Origin: Streptomyces polyasparticus | GTDB lineage: Bacteria > Actinomycetota > Actinomycetes > Streptomycetales > Streptomycetaceae | NCBI RefSeq assembly: GCF_014493765.1 | Contig: NZ_JACTVJ010000001.1 | Location: 124,001 to 188,000, forward strand | DNA: 64,000 nucleotides | Direction of reading: 5' to 3' | The notes under the pieces: generated by a model | Database searches by the model: none | What the model saw: the letters and a program-made list of their open reading frames with translations, nothing else | Told to the model about the DNA's origin: nothing | Made by a program: the position numbers and the translations under genes | Part shown: positions 34,918 to 42,460 of the stretch, piece after piece | Layout: each line of letters opens with the position of its first letter | Numbering within the stretch: position 1 is the stretch's first letter

Positions 34918-35922
34918 TCAGGACGGCTCCGCGGGCCGGTGGTAGTGGTAGTGGTGATGGACCGCGAAGCCCATGGCGTCATACATCGCCTGCGCCCCCG
35001 AGTTGCCCGCCTCGACCTGCAGCCAGGCCGCCGAGGCGCCCTCGTCGAGCGCCCGCCGGGCGAGCGCCGTCATCACCGCGGTGGCGAGCCCCTGGCGCCG
35101 GTACGCGGGGTCGACCTCGACCGCCATGAACCCGGCCCACCGCCCGTCGACCACACACCGCCCGATCGCCGCGGGCGCCCCGCTCCCGGCGGGCACGGAC
35201 GCGAACCAGACCGAGGGCCCGTTGTGCAGCACCTTGAGCACGGCGGGGGAGCCCTCGCCGAAGCGCTGGTACCGGCTCAGCCACGCCTCGTCACAGGTCC
35301 GCGAGAGCCGCACCCGCGCCACATCGGCATCGATGTCCCCGACCGGCGCGAGCCCCCCGATCCGCACCTGCGCATACGTCTCGGGCAGCCAGCCCCTCGA
35401 CTCCAGCTCGGCGCACAGCAGTTCATGCGTGCCCTCGGCCCCGGTCGACGTCTGGACGAACGGAGGCAGCCCGCGCTCCGCGTACCACTCCCGTACGCGG
35501 GACAGCGCCTCGTCGAGCGGCATCCCGGGGGAGCCGAGCGCGAGCACCGAATTGGCGCGCCGCGTGAAGCCGTCCGCGGCCCGCAGCTCCCAGTCGCCGA
35601 GCGGCTCGCTCTCGACCGGCTGCCAGCCGCGCGCCGTCACCCGCGCCAGCTCATCGAAGGACGTCGCAGGTCCCCGCCTGCGCGCCGGAGCGGCGGGAAC
35701 GATTTTGCCCGCGACCAGGCGGGATTCCGGGATACGGACAGCCGTACCGTCACGTCGTGTGATGAGCAGCACACCGTCGGTCCACGATGTGAGAACCCCC
35801 ACCGTGTCGGTGAACTTCCCACCCGGTGTCCCGGGATCGGTCACGGCTCGGACGGAGACCCGTTTGCCCACGTCAGAGCGGTTGATGCGGATTTCGAGAA
35901 GACCGCCACCGATGATTTCCAC
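34918..35922 (-). CDS. GNAT N-acetyltransferase with an N-terminal beta-barrel-like domain
   Basis: A 334-residue protein. Residues 1-75 form a small beta-rich domain (LEIRINRSDVGKRVSVRAV, GVLTSWTDGVLLITRRDG) that looks like an SH3/Sm-type barrel. The C-terminal half is a GNAT fold with acetyl-CoA motif A, VEVDPAYRRQGLATAVM, and the NSGAQAMYDAMGF tail motif. It ends with a His/Tyr-rich HHHYHYHRP segment. The substrate is not known. The GTG start at 35922 lies after an AGGAGGGG site with somewhat long spacing. Confidence 0.88.
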   Translation of the reverse strand: MEIIGGGLLEIRINRSDVGKRVSVRAVTDPGTPGGKFTDTVGVLTSWTDGVLLITRRDGTAVRIPESRLVAGKIVPAAPARRRGPATSFDELARVTARGWQPVESEPLGDWELRAADGFTRRANSVLALGSPGMPLDEALSRVREWYAERGLPPFVQTSTGAEGTHELLCAELESRGWLPETYAQVRIGGLAPVGDIDADVARVRLSRTCDEAWLSRYQRFGEGSPAVLKVLHNGPSVWFASVPAGSGAPAAIGRCVVDGRWAGFMAVEVDPAYRRQGLATAVMTALARRALDEGASAAWLQVEAGNSGAQAMYDAMGFAVHHHYHYHRPAEPS

Positions 35923-36062
35923 AGCTCAGTCCGCCCCTCCTGTTCGGATCATGCCCCGGAACGGAGATACTAGGTGCGGGCATCGACGACGCCGCGCTCC
36001 CGCGCGCCAGGTGGCGGAGGCCCAGGAGGCCCGCCAGCGCCCTATCGAGGAGGAACGACAGC

Positions 36063-36383
36063 GTGACTTACGTCATCGCGCAGCCTTGTGTCGACGTCAA
36101 GGACAAGGCGTGCATCGAGGAGTGCCCGGTCGACTGCATCTACGAGGGCTCCCGGTCCTTGTACATCCACCCGGATGAGTGCGTCGACTGCGGCGCCTGC
36201 GAGCCGGTCTGCCCGGTCGAGGCGATCTTCTATGAGGACGACACTCCTGAGGAGTGGAAGGACTACTACAAGGCGAACGTCGAGTTCTTCGACGAGCTCG
36301 GCTCCCCGGGCGGTGCCAGCAAGCTCGGCCTGATCGAGCGCGACCACCCGTTCATCGCCGGCCTGCCGCCGCAGAACCAGTAG
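36063..36383 (+). CDS. fdxA: 7Fe ferredoxin (FdxA type)
   Basis: A 106-residue electron carrier with one 3Fe-4S and one 4Fe-4S cluster. Ligands are visible in QPCVDVKDKACIEECPVDC and in CVDCGACEPVCP. The C-terminal extension (EEWKDYYKANVEFF) is typical of actinobacterial FdxA. The GTG start has a strong GAGGAGGAA site. It forms a monocistronic unit ended by a strong hairpin. Confidence 0.95.
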   Translation: MTYVIAQPCVDVKDKACIEECPVDCIYEGSRSLYIHPDECVDCGACEPVCPVEAIFYEDDTPEEWKDYYKANVEFFDELGSPGGASKLGLIERDHPFIAGLPPQNQ

Positions 36384-36410
36384 TTCCGAGCGGCACCACG
36401 CCTTTCCGGT

Positions 36411-36444
36411 CCCCGTACGGCAGTTGACCGACTGCCGTACGGGG
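36411..36444 (+). terminator. Terminator after fdxA
   Basis: A perfect 14-bp stem (CCCCGTACGGCAGT) with a six-base loop, 28 bp after the ferredoxin stop codon and just before the transaminase gene. Confidence 0.85.
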
Positions 36445-36484
36445 CCGAGGTGTTTTCTGTACGTACGAGAAAGTGAGCACCTTC

Positions 36485-37585
36485 GTGAGCGCAGTCTCCG
36501 ACCGTCTGCCTGTCTTCCCCTGGGACAAGCTCGAGCCGTACAAGGCCACCGCCGCCGCCCACGCGGACGGCATCGTCGACCTGTCGGTCGGCACCCCGGT
36601 GGACCCGGTGCCCGAGCTGATCCGAAAAGCCCTGGTGGACGCGGCGGACTCGCCCGGCTACCCCACGGTGTGGGGCACGGCCGAGCTGCGGGACGCGCTC
36701 GTCGGCTGGTGCGAACGGCGGCTCGGTGCAAGCGGGTTCACGCACCGCAATGTGCTGCCGACCGTCGGCTCCAAGGAACTCGTCGCCTGGCTGCCGACCC
36801 AGCTCGGTCTGGGCCCCGGTGACAAGGTGGCGTACCCGCGGCTCGCGTACCCGACGTACGAGGTGGGCGCTCGTCTGGCCCGCGCCGACTACGTCGCGTA
36901 CGACGACCCGACGGAGCTCGACCCCACCGGCATCAAGCTCCTGTGGCTCAACTCGCCCTCCAACCCCACCGGCCGCGTCCTCACCAAGGACGAGCTGATC
37001 CGGATCGTGGCCTGGGCCCGCGAGCACTCCATCCTCGTCGTCTCCGACGAGTGCTACCTGGAGCTCGGCTGGGAGGCCGAGCCGGTCTCCGTGCTGCACC
37101 CGGAGGTCTGCGGCGGCTCGTACGAGGGCCTGATCGCGGTGCACTCGCTCTCCAAGCGCTCCAACCTCGCGGGCTACCGCTTCGCGTTCCTCGCGGGCGA
37201 CGAGAACCACCTGTACGACCTGCTGCAGATCCGCAAGCACGGCGGCATGATGACCGCCGCTCCCGTGCAGGCCGCGGCCGCCGTGGCGCTCGGCGACGAC
37301 GCGCACGTGGCCGAGCAGCGCGCCCGCTACGCGGCCCGCCGCGAGGCGCTGCGCGAGGCGCTGACCGGGCACGGGTTCCGTATCGAGCACAGCGAGGCCA
37401 GCCTCTATCTGTGGGCCACCCGCGACGAGGACTGCTGGGAGACGGTGGCGCATCTCGCCTCGCTCGGCATCCTGGTCGCGCCCGGCGAGTTCTACGGCGA
37501 GGCCGGCCGGACCTTCGTACGCGTGGCCTTCACGGCCACGGACGAGCGGGTCGCGGCGGCCGTGGAGCGGCTGCGCAAGGGCTGA
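36485..37585 (+). CDS. dapC: Succinyldiaminopimelate aminotransferase (DapC)
   Basis: A PLP-dependent class I/II aminotransferase of 366 residues for the lysine/diaminopimelate pathway. The motifs DLSVGTPVDPVP, WLNSPSNPTGRVL and the PLP lysine in SLSKRSNLAGYR are all present. Two in-frame GTG starts exist (36473 and 36485). I prefer 36485, giving MSAVSDRLPVFPWD, because this matches the usual N-terminus of the family as I remember it; ribosome-site evidence is weak for both. dapE lies 2 kb downstream, supporting the assignment. Confidence 0.92.
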   Translation: MSAVSDRLPVFPWDKLEPYKATAAAHADGIVDLSVGTPVDPVPELIRKALVDAADSPGYPTVWGTAELRDALVGWCERRLGASGFTHRNVLPTVGSKELVAWLPTQLGLGPGDKVAYPRLAYPTYEVGARLARADYVAYDDPTELDPTGIKLLWLNSPSNPTGRVLTKDELIRIVAWAREHSILVVSDECYLELGWEAEPVSVLHPEVCGGSYEGLIAVHSLSKRSNLAGYRFAFLAGDENHLYDLLQIRKHGGMMTAAPVQAAAAVALGDDAHVAEQRARYAARREALREALTGHGFRIEHSEASLYLWATRDEDCWETVAHLASLGILVAPGEFYGEAGRTFVRVAFTATDERVAAAVERLRKG

Positions 37586-37636
37586 CCTGCGGATCAAGAG
37601 GCGCCTGACCGCCGCACAGGAGGTGCCGAACAGGCC

Positions 37637-37670
37637 GAAGGGGCCCGGGAGTTGCTCCCAGGCCCCTTTC
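37637..37670. terminator. Bidirectional terminator between dapC and the repeat-protein gene
   Basis: AAGGGGCC paired with GGCCCCTT, plus an inner GGGAG/CTCCC stem, followed by TTTC in the + direction. It lies between two convergent genes. Confidence 0.75.
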
Positions 37671-37691
37671 GCATACGGACGCGTCCGCGGA

Positions 37692-38297
37692 TCAGCCGCC
37701 GATCGGCAGGCCGCCCATCAGGCCGTCGGTGGGCAGACCGCCGCCCGCGACCGGCAGACCGCCCTTGGTCAGGCCGTCGGTGGGCAGGCCGCCCTTGGTG
37801 AGACCGTCGGTGGGCAGACCGCCCTTGGTCACGGCGTCGGTGGGCAGACCGCCCTTGGTCACGGCGTCGGTGGGCAGACCGCCCTTGGTCAGCGCGTCGG
37901 TGGGCAGGCCCGAGCCCACGACCGGCAGTCCGTCCTCGGTCGCGGCCTTGGCGCTCTCGCCGAGCACCTTGCCGGCGCTGCCGGCGACCTCGCCGGCGGC
38001 CTTCTGCACGGCGGGCGTGGCGGTCTTGCCGGCCTTGCCGACGGTCTTGCCCGCGGTCGGTACGGCCTTCTTCACGGTCTTGGAGCCGGCATCGCCCGCG
38101 AGGCCCGAGACGTTCTGCGCGGTGCTGTCGATGGTGTCGCCGAGGCCCGCGCCGTCCAGGGCGGTCAGCCCGCCGAGGTCGGGTGCGGCCGGGAGGTCGA
38201 CGGCGCTCGCGGAGCCGGCCGCACCGACCGCGGAGGCCGCTCCCGCTGCGGTGAGCAGCGCGGCACGGGCGATCCGACGGGTCAGGGGGAGGGACAT
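37692..38297 (-). CDS. Secreted low-complexity protein with 10-residue repeats
   Basis: A 201-residue exported protein with a classic signal peptide (RRIARAALLTAAGAASAVGAAGSASA, cut likely after SASA). The mature part begins with a helical, alanine/lysine-rich region. It ends in a tail of GLPTD(A/G)(L/V)TKG repeats (five full units) flanked by partial GLP units. There are no cysteines or catalytic motifs. The ATG at 38297 follows AAAGGAG, so longer upstream frames are rejected. It could be a cell-surface or matrix protein; the function is unknown. Similar genes are sometimes labelled ATP-binding protein, for which I see no evidence. Confidence 0.8.
   Translation of the reverse strand: MSLPLTRRIARAALLTAAGAASAVGAAGSASAVDLPAAPDLGGLTALDGAGLGDTIDSTAQNVSGLAGDAGSKTVKKAVPTAGKTVGKAGKTATPAVQKAAGEVAGSAGKVLGESAKAATEDGLPVVGSGLPTDALTKGGLPTDAVTKGGLPTDAVTKGGLPTDGLTKGGLPTDGLTKGGLPVAGGGLPTDGLMGGLPIGG
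37762..37911 (-). repeat. Five tandem 30-bp coding repeats
   Basis: Five consecutive 30-bp units, each beginning CCCTTGGT on the + strand and each encoding GLPTDxxTKG in frame. The third and fourth units (37822-37881) are identical in DNA sequence, pointing to recent duplication. Confidence 0.9.
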
Positions 38298-38664
38298 GAT
38301 GCTCCTTTTGGACGGGGAAGTAGAACGTTTTCTGTCCTGCCGGATCCGGCTCACGGACTGCCGCATCCGGCGTACGGACGCCGTGACTACCGCTCGAAGC
38401 GCGGGAAGGTTGCGGTCCGGCAACGTAAAGAGTTGGCAATGCGTCGCATCATCGTCTGCGGCGAAATCCGGGCAAAATCGGCCCTTCGCCGGGGCTTGTG
38501 GACGCGCCACTTCCCTTTGTTCTCAAGGGATTTGAGGACCAGGGGACCGTACGTAGAAAAACTGGTCCCAGAGGTCGCGCGTACGCCACCGGGCTAACTC
38601 TCACGGGTGAACGACCGCACGGCTGCCCACTGACGTTCCGGAGGTCTCGCGGCGGCCGCCGGGC
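38298..38664. promoter_or_regulatory. Intergenic region upstream of the repeat-protein gene (367 bp)
   Basis: No credible gene on either strand. It should hold the promoter of the leftward secreted-protein gene, which has an AAAGGAG ribosome site at 38301-38308. It should also hold the 3' end of the upstream leftward transcript. A short inverted repeat (CCCTT with AAGGG around TGTTCTC) lies near 38514-38530. Confidence 0.4.
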
Positions 38665-39642
38665 TCAGGACGCGGTGACGATGAGGACCTCTGCGGCGCC
38701 CGCGTCCTTGCCGGAACCCGCACCGGGCCCGGCGTCGCGCCACTGCCCGTCGTTCTCGCCGGCGACCCACTCGCGACCGTCGTACACGACCCGCTCGAGA
38801 TGCAGCGCCGAGGCCTGCGCCACGGCCCACTGCGCGAGCTCCCAGCCGCGCCGCTCGTCGCCGGCCGTCACCGGTACGTGCACGGTGCGCTCCTGCTCGG
38901 CGGCCTTCTTGTCGTCCGTGACCTCGGCCCCGGCCGACTCCGTACGCGGCAGTACGCCCTTGCCGAAGTCCCGCGCGAGCAGCGAGCGGACCTCGGCCGG
39001 ATCACCGGCCTGCACGGCCGCGGGACCCTCGCACTTCAGCGCACCCGCGGCCCGCCCGGTGAGCGCGGCCGAAAGCAGCGCGGCATCCGGCTCGTGCTTG
39101 GCGTACGCCTGCGGGAACCCGCTGCGCTGCACCTTCTGCGCGGCGACCGTCAGCGGAAGCCGCGAGTAGCCGGGCACGTCCTTGAGGCCGTCGTAGAACT
39201 TCCCGGCCGAGTACACCGGGTCCATGATCTGCTCGACCGTGCCCCAGCCCTGCGAGGGCCGCTGCTGGAAGAGGCCGACCGAATCGCGGTCGCCGTGGCT
39301 GATGTTGCGAAGCCCGGACTCCTGCAGTGCGGTCGCGAGCGCGATGGTCACGGCACGCTCGGGCATCTTGTGCGCGGTGCCGACCGCGGAGATCGTCGCC
39401 GCGTTCTCGGCCTGCTCGTACGTCATCTCGTACGCGGCGCCGCCCGCACCGACGACGGTGCAGCGCGGCGCGGGCCTGCCGCCGCCCTCGTACTGGACGA
39501 CCAGATACCCCGCGAGCGCGAGCAGCACGACGAAGGCCGCGCCGTACCTCACAAGACGGCCGCGGCCTGCGACGGCGGGGGACTGACCAGGCACGCGGAC
39601 CACCGTACTGGAGTCCGCACCACGGACGGGCACGGTCCTCAC
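38665..39642 (-). CDS. Membrane-anchored lysozyme/transglycosylase-like protein
   Basis: A 325-residue protein with one N-terminal helix (about residues 32-50, YGAAFVVLLALAGYLVV) and an extracellular part. Residues 70-150 (IALATALQESGLRNI, DRDSVGLFQQRPSQGWG) look like the catalytic-Glu region of lysozyme-like transglycosylase folds, with E in LQES and the GLFQQRP motif. The C-terminal half is uncharacterised. A wall-hydrolase role is an inference from this motif. Databases may label homologues heavy metal transporter, which the sequence does not support. The start is a GTG. Confidence 0.8.
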   Translation of the reverse strand: MRTVPVRGADSSTVVRVPGQSPAVAGRGRLVRYGAAFVVLLALAGYLVVQYEGGGRPAPRCTVVGAGGAAYEMTYEQAENAATISAVGTAHKMPERAVTIALATALQESGLRNISHGDRDSVGLFQQRPSQGWGTVEQIMDPVYSAGKFYDGLKDVPGYSRLPLTVAAQKVQRSGFPQAYAKHEPDAALLSAALTGRAAGALKCEGPAAVQAGDPAEVRSLLARDFGKGVLPRTESAGAEVTDDKKAAEQERTVHVPVTAGDERRGWELAQWAVAQASALHLERVVYDGREWVAGENDGQWRDAGPGAGSGKDAGAAEVLIVTAS

Positions 39643-39668
39643 CCGACCCGGACGTTAGGCTCGCCACC

Positions 39669-40772
39669 ATGGCCGACCAGCAGACCCCGTACCCCCAGCC
39701 GACCTCCCTCGACCTCGACGCCGACGCGGCGAAGCTCACCGCCCAGCTCGTCGACTTCGCCTCGCCGAGCGGCTCGGAGAAGCCCCTTGCCGACGCGATC
39801 GAGACGGCGCTGCGCGCCCTGCCGCATCTGACGGTCGACCGCTTCGGCAACAACATCGTGGCCCGCACCCACCTCGGCCACAGCGAGCGCGTCATCCTGG
39901 CCGGCCACATCGACACGGTCCCGATCGCGGACAACGTGCCCTCGCGCCTCGACGAGGACGGCACGCTCTGGGGCTGCGGCACCAGCGACATGAAGTCCGG
40001 TGTCGCCGTCCAGCTGCGCATCGCGCAGACCGTGCCCGCGCCCAACCGCGACCTGACCTTCGTCTTCTACGACAACGAAGAGGTCGCCGCCCACCTCAAC
40101 GGACTCGGCAAGGTCGCCGAGGCCCACCCCGACTGGCTCGCGGGCGACTTCGCGATCCTGCTCGAAGGCACCGAGGGCCTCGTCGAGGGCGGCTGCCAGG
40201 GCACGCTGCGGGTCTTCCTGAAGTTCAAGGGGGAGCGGGCGCACTCGGCGCGCGCCTGGATGGGCTCCAACGCCATCCACCGCGCCTCGAAGGCCCTGGC
40301 CGCCCTCGCCGCGTACGAGCCGCGCAAGCCGGTGGTCGACGGGCTGCAGTTCCACGAGGGACTCAATGCCGTACGGGTGGAGGGCGGCGTCGCGGGCAAC
40401 GTGATCCCCGACGAGGCCACCCTGGTGGTCAACTTCCGCTACGCGCCCGACCGCGACATGGAGAACGCTCTCGCCTTCGTACAGGACTTCTTCGCGGACT
40501 GCGACGTCGACGAGTTCGTGGTCGACGACCACTCGGGCGGCGCCCGCCCGGGTCTGACGCACCCGACGGCCGAGGCCTTCCTGAAGGTGGTCGGCGGCGA
40601 GCCGCGCCCCAAGTTCGGCTGGACCGACGTGGCCCGCTTCAGCGCCCTCGGCGTACCGGCCGTGAACTTCGGCCCGGGCAACCCGATCTACGCCCACAAG
40701 GTGGACGAGCGGGTGGACACGGCGAAGATCCTGGCGGGCGAGATCGCCCTGCGGGAGTGGCTCACCGCCTAG
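39669..40772 (+). CDS. dapE: Succinyl-diaminopimelate desuccinylase DapE
   Basis: A 367-residue M20-family zinc enzyme that releases LL-diaminopimelate for lysine and peptidoglycan. Motifs are AGHIDTVPIADN (metal His, Asp), GCGTSDMKSG and FYDNEEVA (catalytic Glu). The dimerisation domain GERAHSARAWMGSNAIHR is present. The length and details match the actinobacterial DapE type. It starts divergently from the lysozyme-like gene with only 26 bp between start codons, so promoters must overlap the coding ends. Confidence 0.93.
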   Translation: MADQQTPYPQPTSLDLDADAAKLTAQLVDFASPSGSEKPLADAIETALRALPHLTVDRFGNNIVARTHLGHSERVILAGHIDTVPIADNVPSRLDEDGTLWGCGTSDMKSGVAVQLRIAQTVPAPNRDLTFVFYDNEEVAAHLNGLGKVAEAHPDWLAGDFAILLEGTEGLVEGGCQGTLRVFLKFKGERAHSARAWMGSNAIHRASKALAALAAYEPRKPVVDGLQFHEGLNAVRVEGGVAGNVIPDEATLVVNFRYAPDRDMENALAFVQDFFADCDVDEFVVDDHSGGARPGLTHPTAEAFLKVVGGEPRPKFGWTDVARFSALGVPAVNFGPGNPIYAHKVDERVDTAKILAGEIALREWLTA

Positions 40773-40895
40773 CGGGCGCCACCGCCCCGCACCCGCCACC
40801 GCCCGCACGCCCGTAATTCCCCGCCCGGCAACCCCAACCGACCTACCCTGATCAAGCACGCCGCAAGGCATGCGCACCAGCGGAAGGAGAAGGTC

Positions 40896-41645
40896 ATGGG
40901 CAGTCCGGGAGCGCAGGGGGAGCCGCAGGAGCAGTACCTCGGTCCGGTGGTGCGGCGACGGGAACAGGTCACGCACGACACCACCGACCGGCGCCTGCTC
41001 GACACCGAGGGCGACTCGGAGTGGGTGCACACCGATCCCTGGCGGGTGATGCGGATCCAGTCGGAGTTCGTCGAGGGCTTCGGCACGCTCGCCGAACTCC
41101 CCAGCGCGATCAGCGTGTTCGGCTCCGCGAGGACCCCGGCCGACACCCCGGAGTACGACGCGGGCGTCGCGATCGGCCGCGCTCTCGTCGAGGCGGGCTT
41201 CGCCGTCATCACCGGCGGCGGGCCCGGCGCGATGGAGGCCGCCAACAAGGGGGCGCGCGAGGCCAACGGTGTCTCCGTCGGCCTCGGTATCGAGCTCCCC
41301 TTCGAGCAGGGCCTCAACGAGCACGTCGACATCGGGGTCAACTTCCGCTACTTCTTCGTGCGCAAGATGATGTTCGTGAAGTACGCGCAGGGCTTTGTGG
41401 TCCTGCCGGGCGGCCTCGGCACCCTCGACGAGCTCTTCGAGGCCCTGACCCTCGTCCAGACGCGGAAGGTCACCCGGTTCCCGATCGTGCTCTTCGGCTC
41501 GGCGTACTGGAGCGGCCTGGTCGACTGGCTGCGCGACACGGTGATCGCGCAGGGCAAGGCCTCCGAGAAGGATCTGCTTCTCTTCCACGTGACGGACAGC
41601 GTGGACGAGGCCGTCGCCCTGGTGACCAAGGAGACGGGCAAGTAG
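40896..41645 (+). CDS. LOG-family Rossmann protein (cytokinin-riboside phosphoribohydrolase-like)
   Basis: A 249-residue protein of the LOG/TIGR00730 family. The signature PGGLGTLDELFEAL and the upstream VFGSARTP and ITGGGPGAMEAANKG motifs are intact, as in enzymes that release N6-modified adenine from its nucleoside monophosphate. The physiological substrate in Streptomyces is uncertain. The first about 60 residues form an extension before the Rossmann fold. Its position after dapE is conserved in mycobacteria (Rv1205 region). A GGAAGGAG site precedes the ATG. Confidence 0.9.
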   Translation: MGSPGAQGEPQEQYLGPVVRRREQVTHDTTDRRLLDTEGDSEWVHTDPWRVMRIQSEFVEGFGTLAELPSAISVFGSARTPADTPEYDAGVAIGRALVEAGFAVITGGGPGAMEAANKGAREANGVSVGLGIELPFEQGLNEHVDIGVNFRYFFVRKMMFVKYAQGFVVLPGGLGTLDELFEALTLVQTRKVTRFPIVLFGSAYWSGLVDWLRDTVIAQGKASEKDLLLFHVTDSVDEAVALVTKETGK

Positions 41646-41662
41646 CGGCCCGGCGGCGGGCC

Positions 41663-42460
41663 TCAGCCGGCCGTACGCAGGGGCCCGCCGTCCGGAACGC
41701 TGTCCAGGAGCAGCCGTGTGTACGGATGCCGCGGTTCGCCGAACAGGGCGTCTCGCGCGGCGAGTTCGACCAGCTCTCCGTCCTTGAGCACCGCCACCTC
41801 GTCACAGACATGGCGCACCACGGCCAGGTCGTGGGAGATGAAGAGCATCGTGAGGTCGAGCTCGCGGCGCAGCTCGCGCAGGACGCCGAGCACCTCCGCC
41901 TGAACGGAGGTGTCGAGCGCCGAGGTCACCTCGTCCGCGATGATCAGCGCCGGCCGTACGGCGAGCGCACGGGCCACCGCGATCCGCTGGCGCTGGCCGC
42001 CGGAGAACTCCTGCGGATGGCGGGCGGCCACCTCGCCGTCGAGCGCGACGCGGTTGAGCAGCGCCTCGATCTCCGTACGGTGCGCCTTCACGCTCGCGCG
42101 CCGCGGATCGAGCGCTTCGGCGAGGGTCTCGCCGATGGTCATCCGGGGGTTGAGCGAGGAGTACGGGTCCTGCGGGATCATCTGCACCCGGCGGCGCACC
42201 GCGACCGTCCGCTTCGTGTGCGTGAGGTCCACACCGTCGAGCAGGATCCGTCCGCCGGCCGGCTTCACCAGACCCACGATCGCCTTGGCCAGCGTGGACT
42301 TGCCCGACCCGGACTCGCCGACGAGGCCCAGGGTGCGGCCCTGGGGGACGGTCAGGCTGACTTCTTTCAGTACGTGGTGCTTGCCGAAGGCGACGTCCAG
42401 GTCCTGGACTTCGAGCACTGTCGTGGTTCCCGCCCCCGCCTTCTGTATCGCGTCCGTCAT
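41663..42460 (-). CDS. Third oligopeptide importer: ATPase (DppF type)
   Basis: A 265-residue ATPase with Walker [10 protein letters not shown], signature FSGGQRQR and Walker B LIIADEVTSALD. The Walker B carries DEV instead of the usual DEP, a small deviation. It is shorter than other DppF proteins and lacks the cysteine-containing C-terminal domain. The ATG at 42460 overlaps the stop of the fused permease-ATPase gene (ATGA). It is the last gene of the importer set, convergent with the LOG gene at 17 bp. Confidence 0.9.
   Translation of the reverse strand: MTDAIQKAGAGTTTVLEVQDLDVAFGKHHVLKEVSLTVPQGRTLGLVGESGSGKSTLAKAIVGLVKPAGGRILLDGVDLTHTKRTVAVRRRVQMIPQDPYSSLNPRMTIGETLAEALDPRRASVKAHRTEIEALLNRVALDGEVAARHPQEFSGGQRQRIAVARALAVRPALIIADEVTSALDTSVQAEVLGVLRELRRELDLTMLFISHDLAVVRHVCDEVAVLKDGELVELAARDALFGEPRHPYTRLLLDSVPDGGPLRTAG

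Noticed and set aside
37762-37911. Possible CRISPR array
   Set aside because: The 30-bp repeats are directly adjacent without spacers, are in frame and encode a repeat peptide. No cas genes are near.
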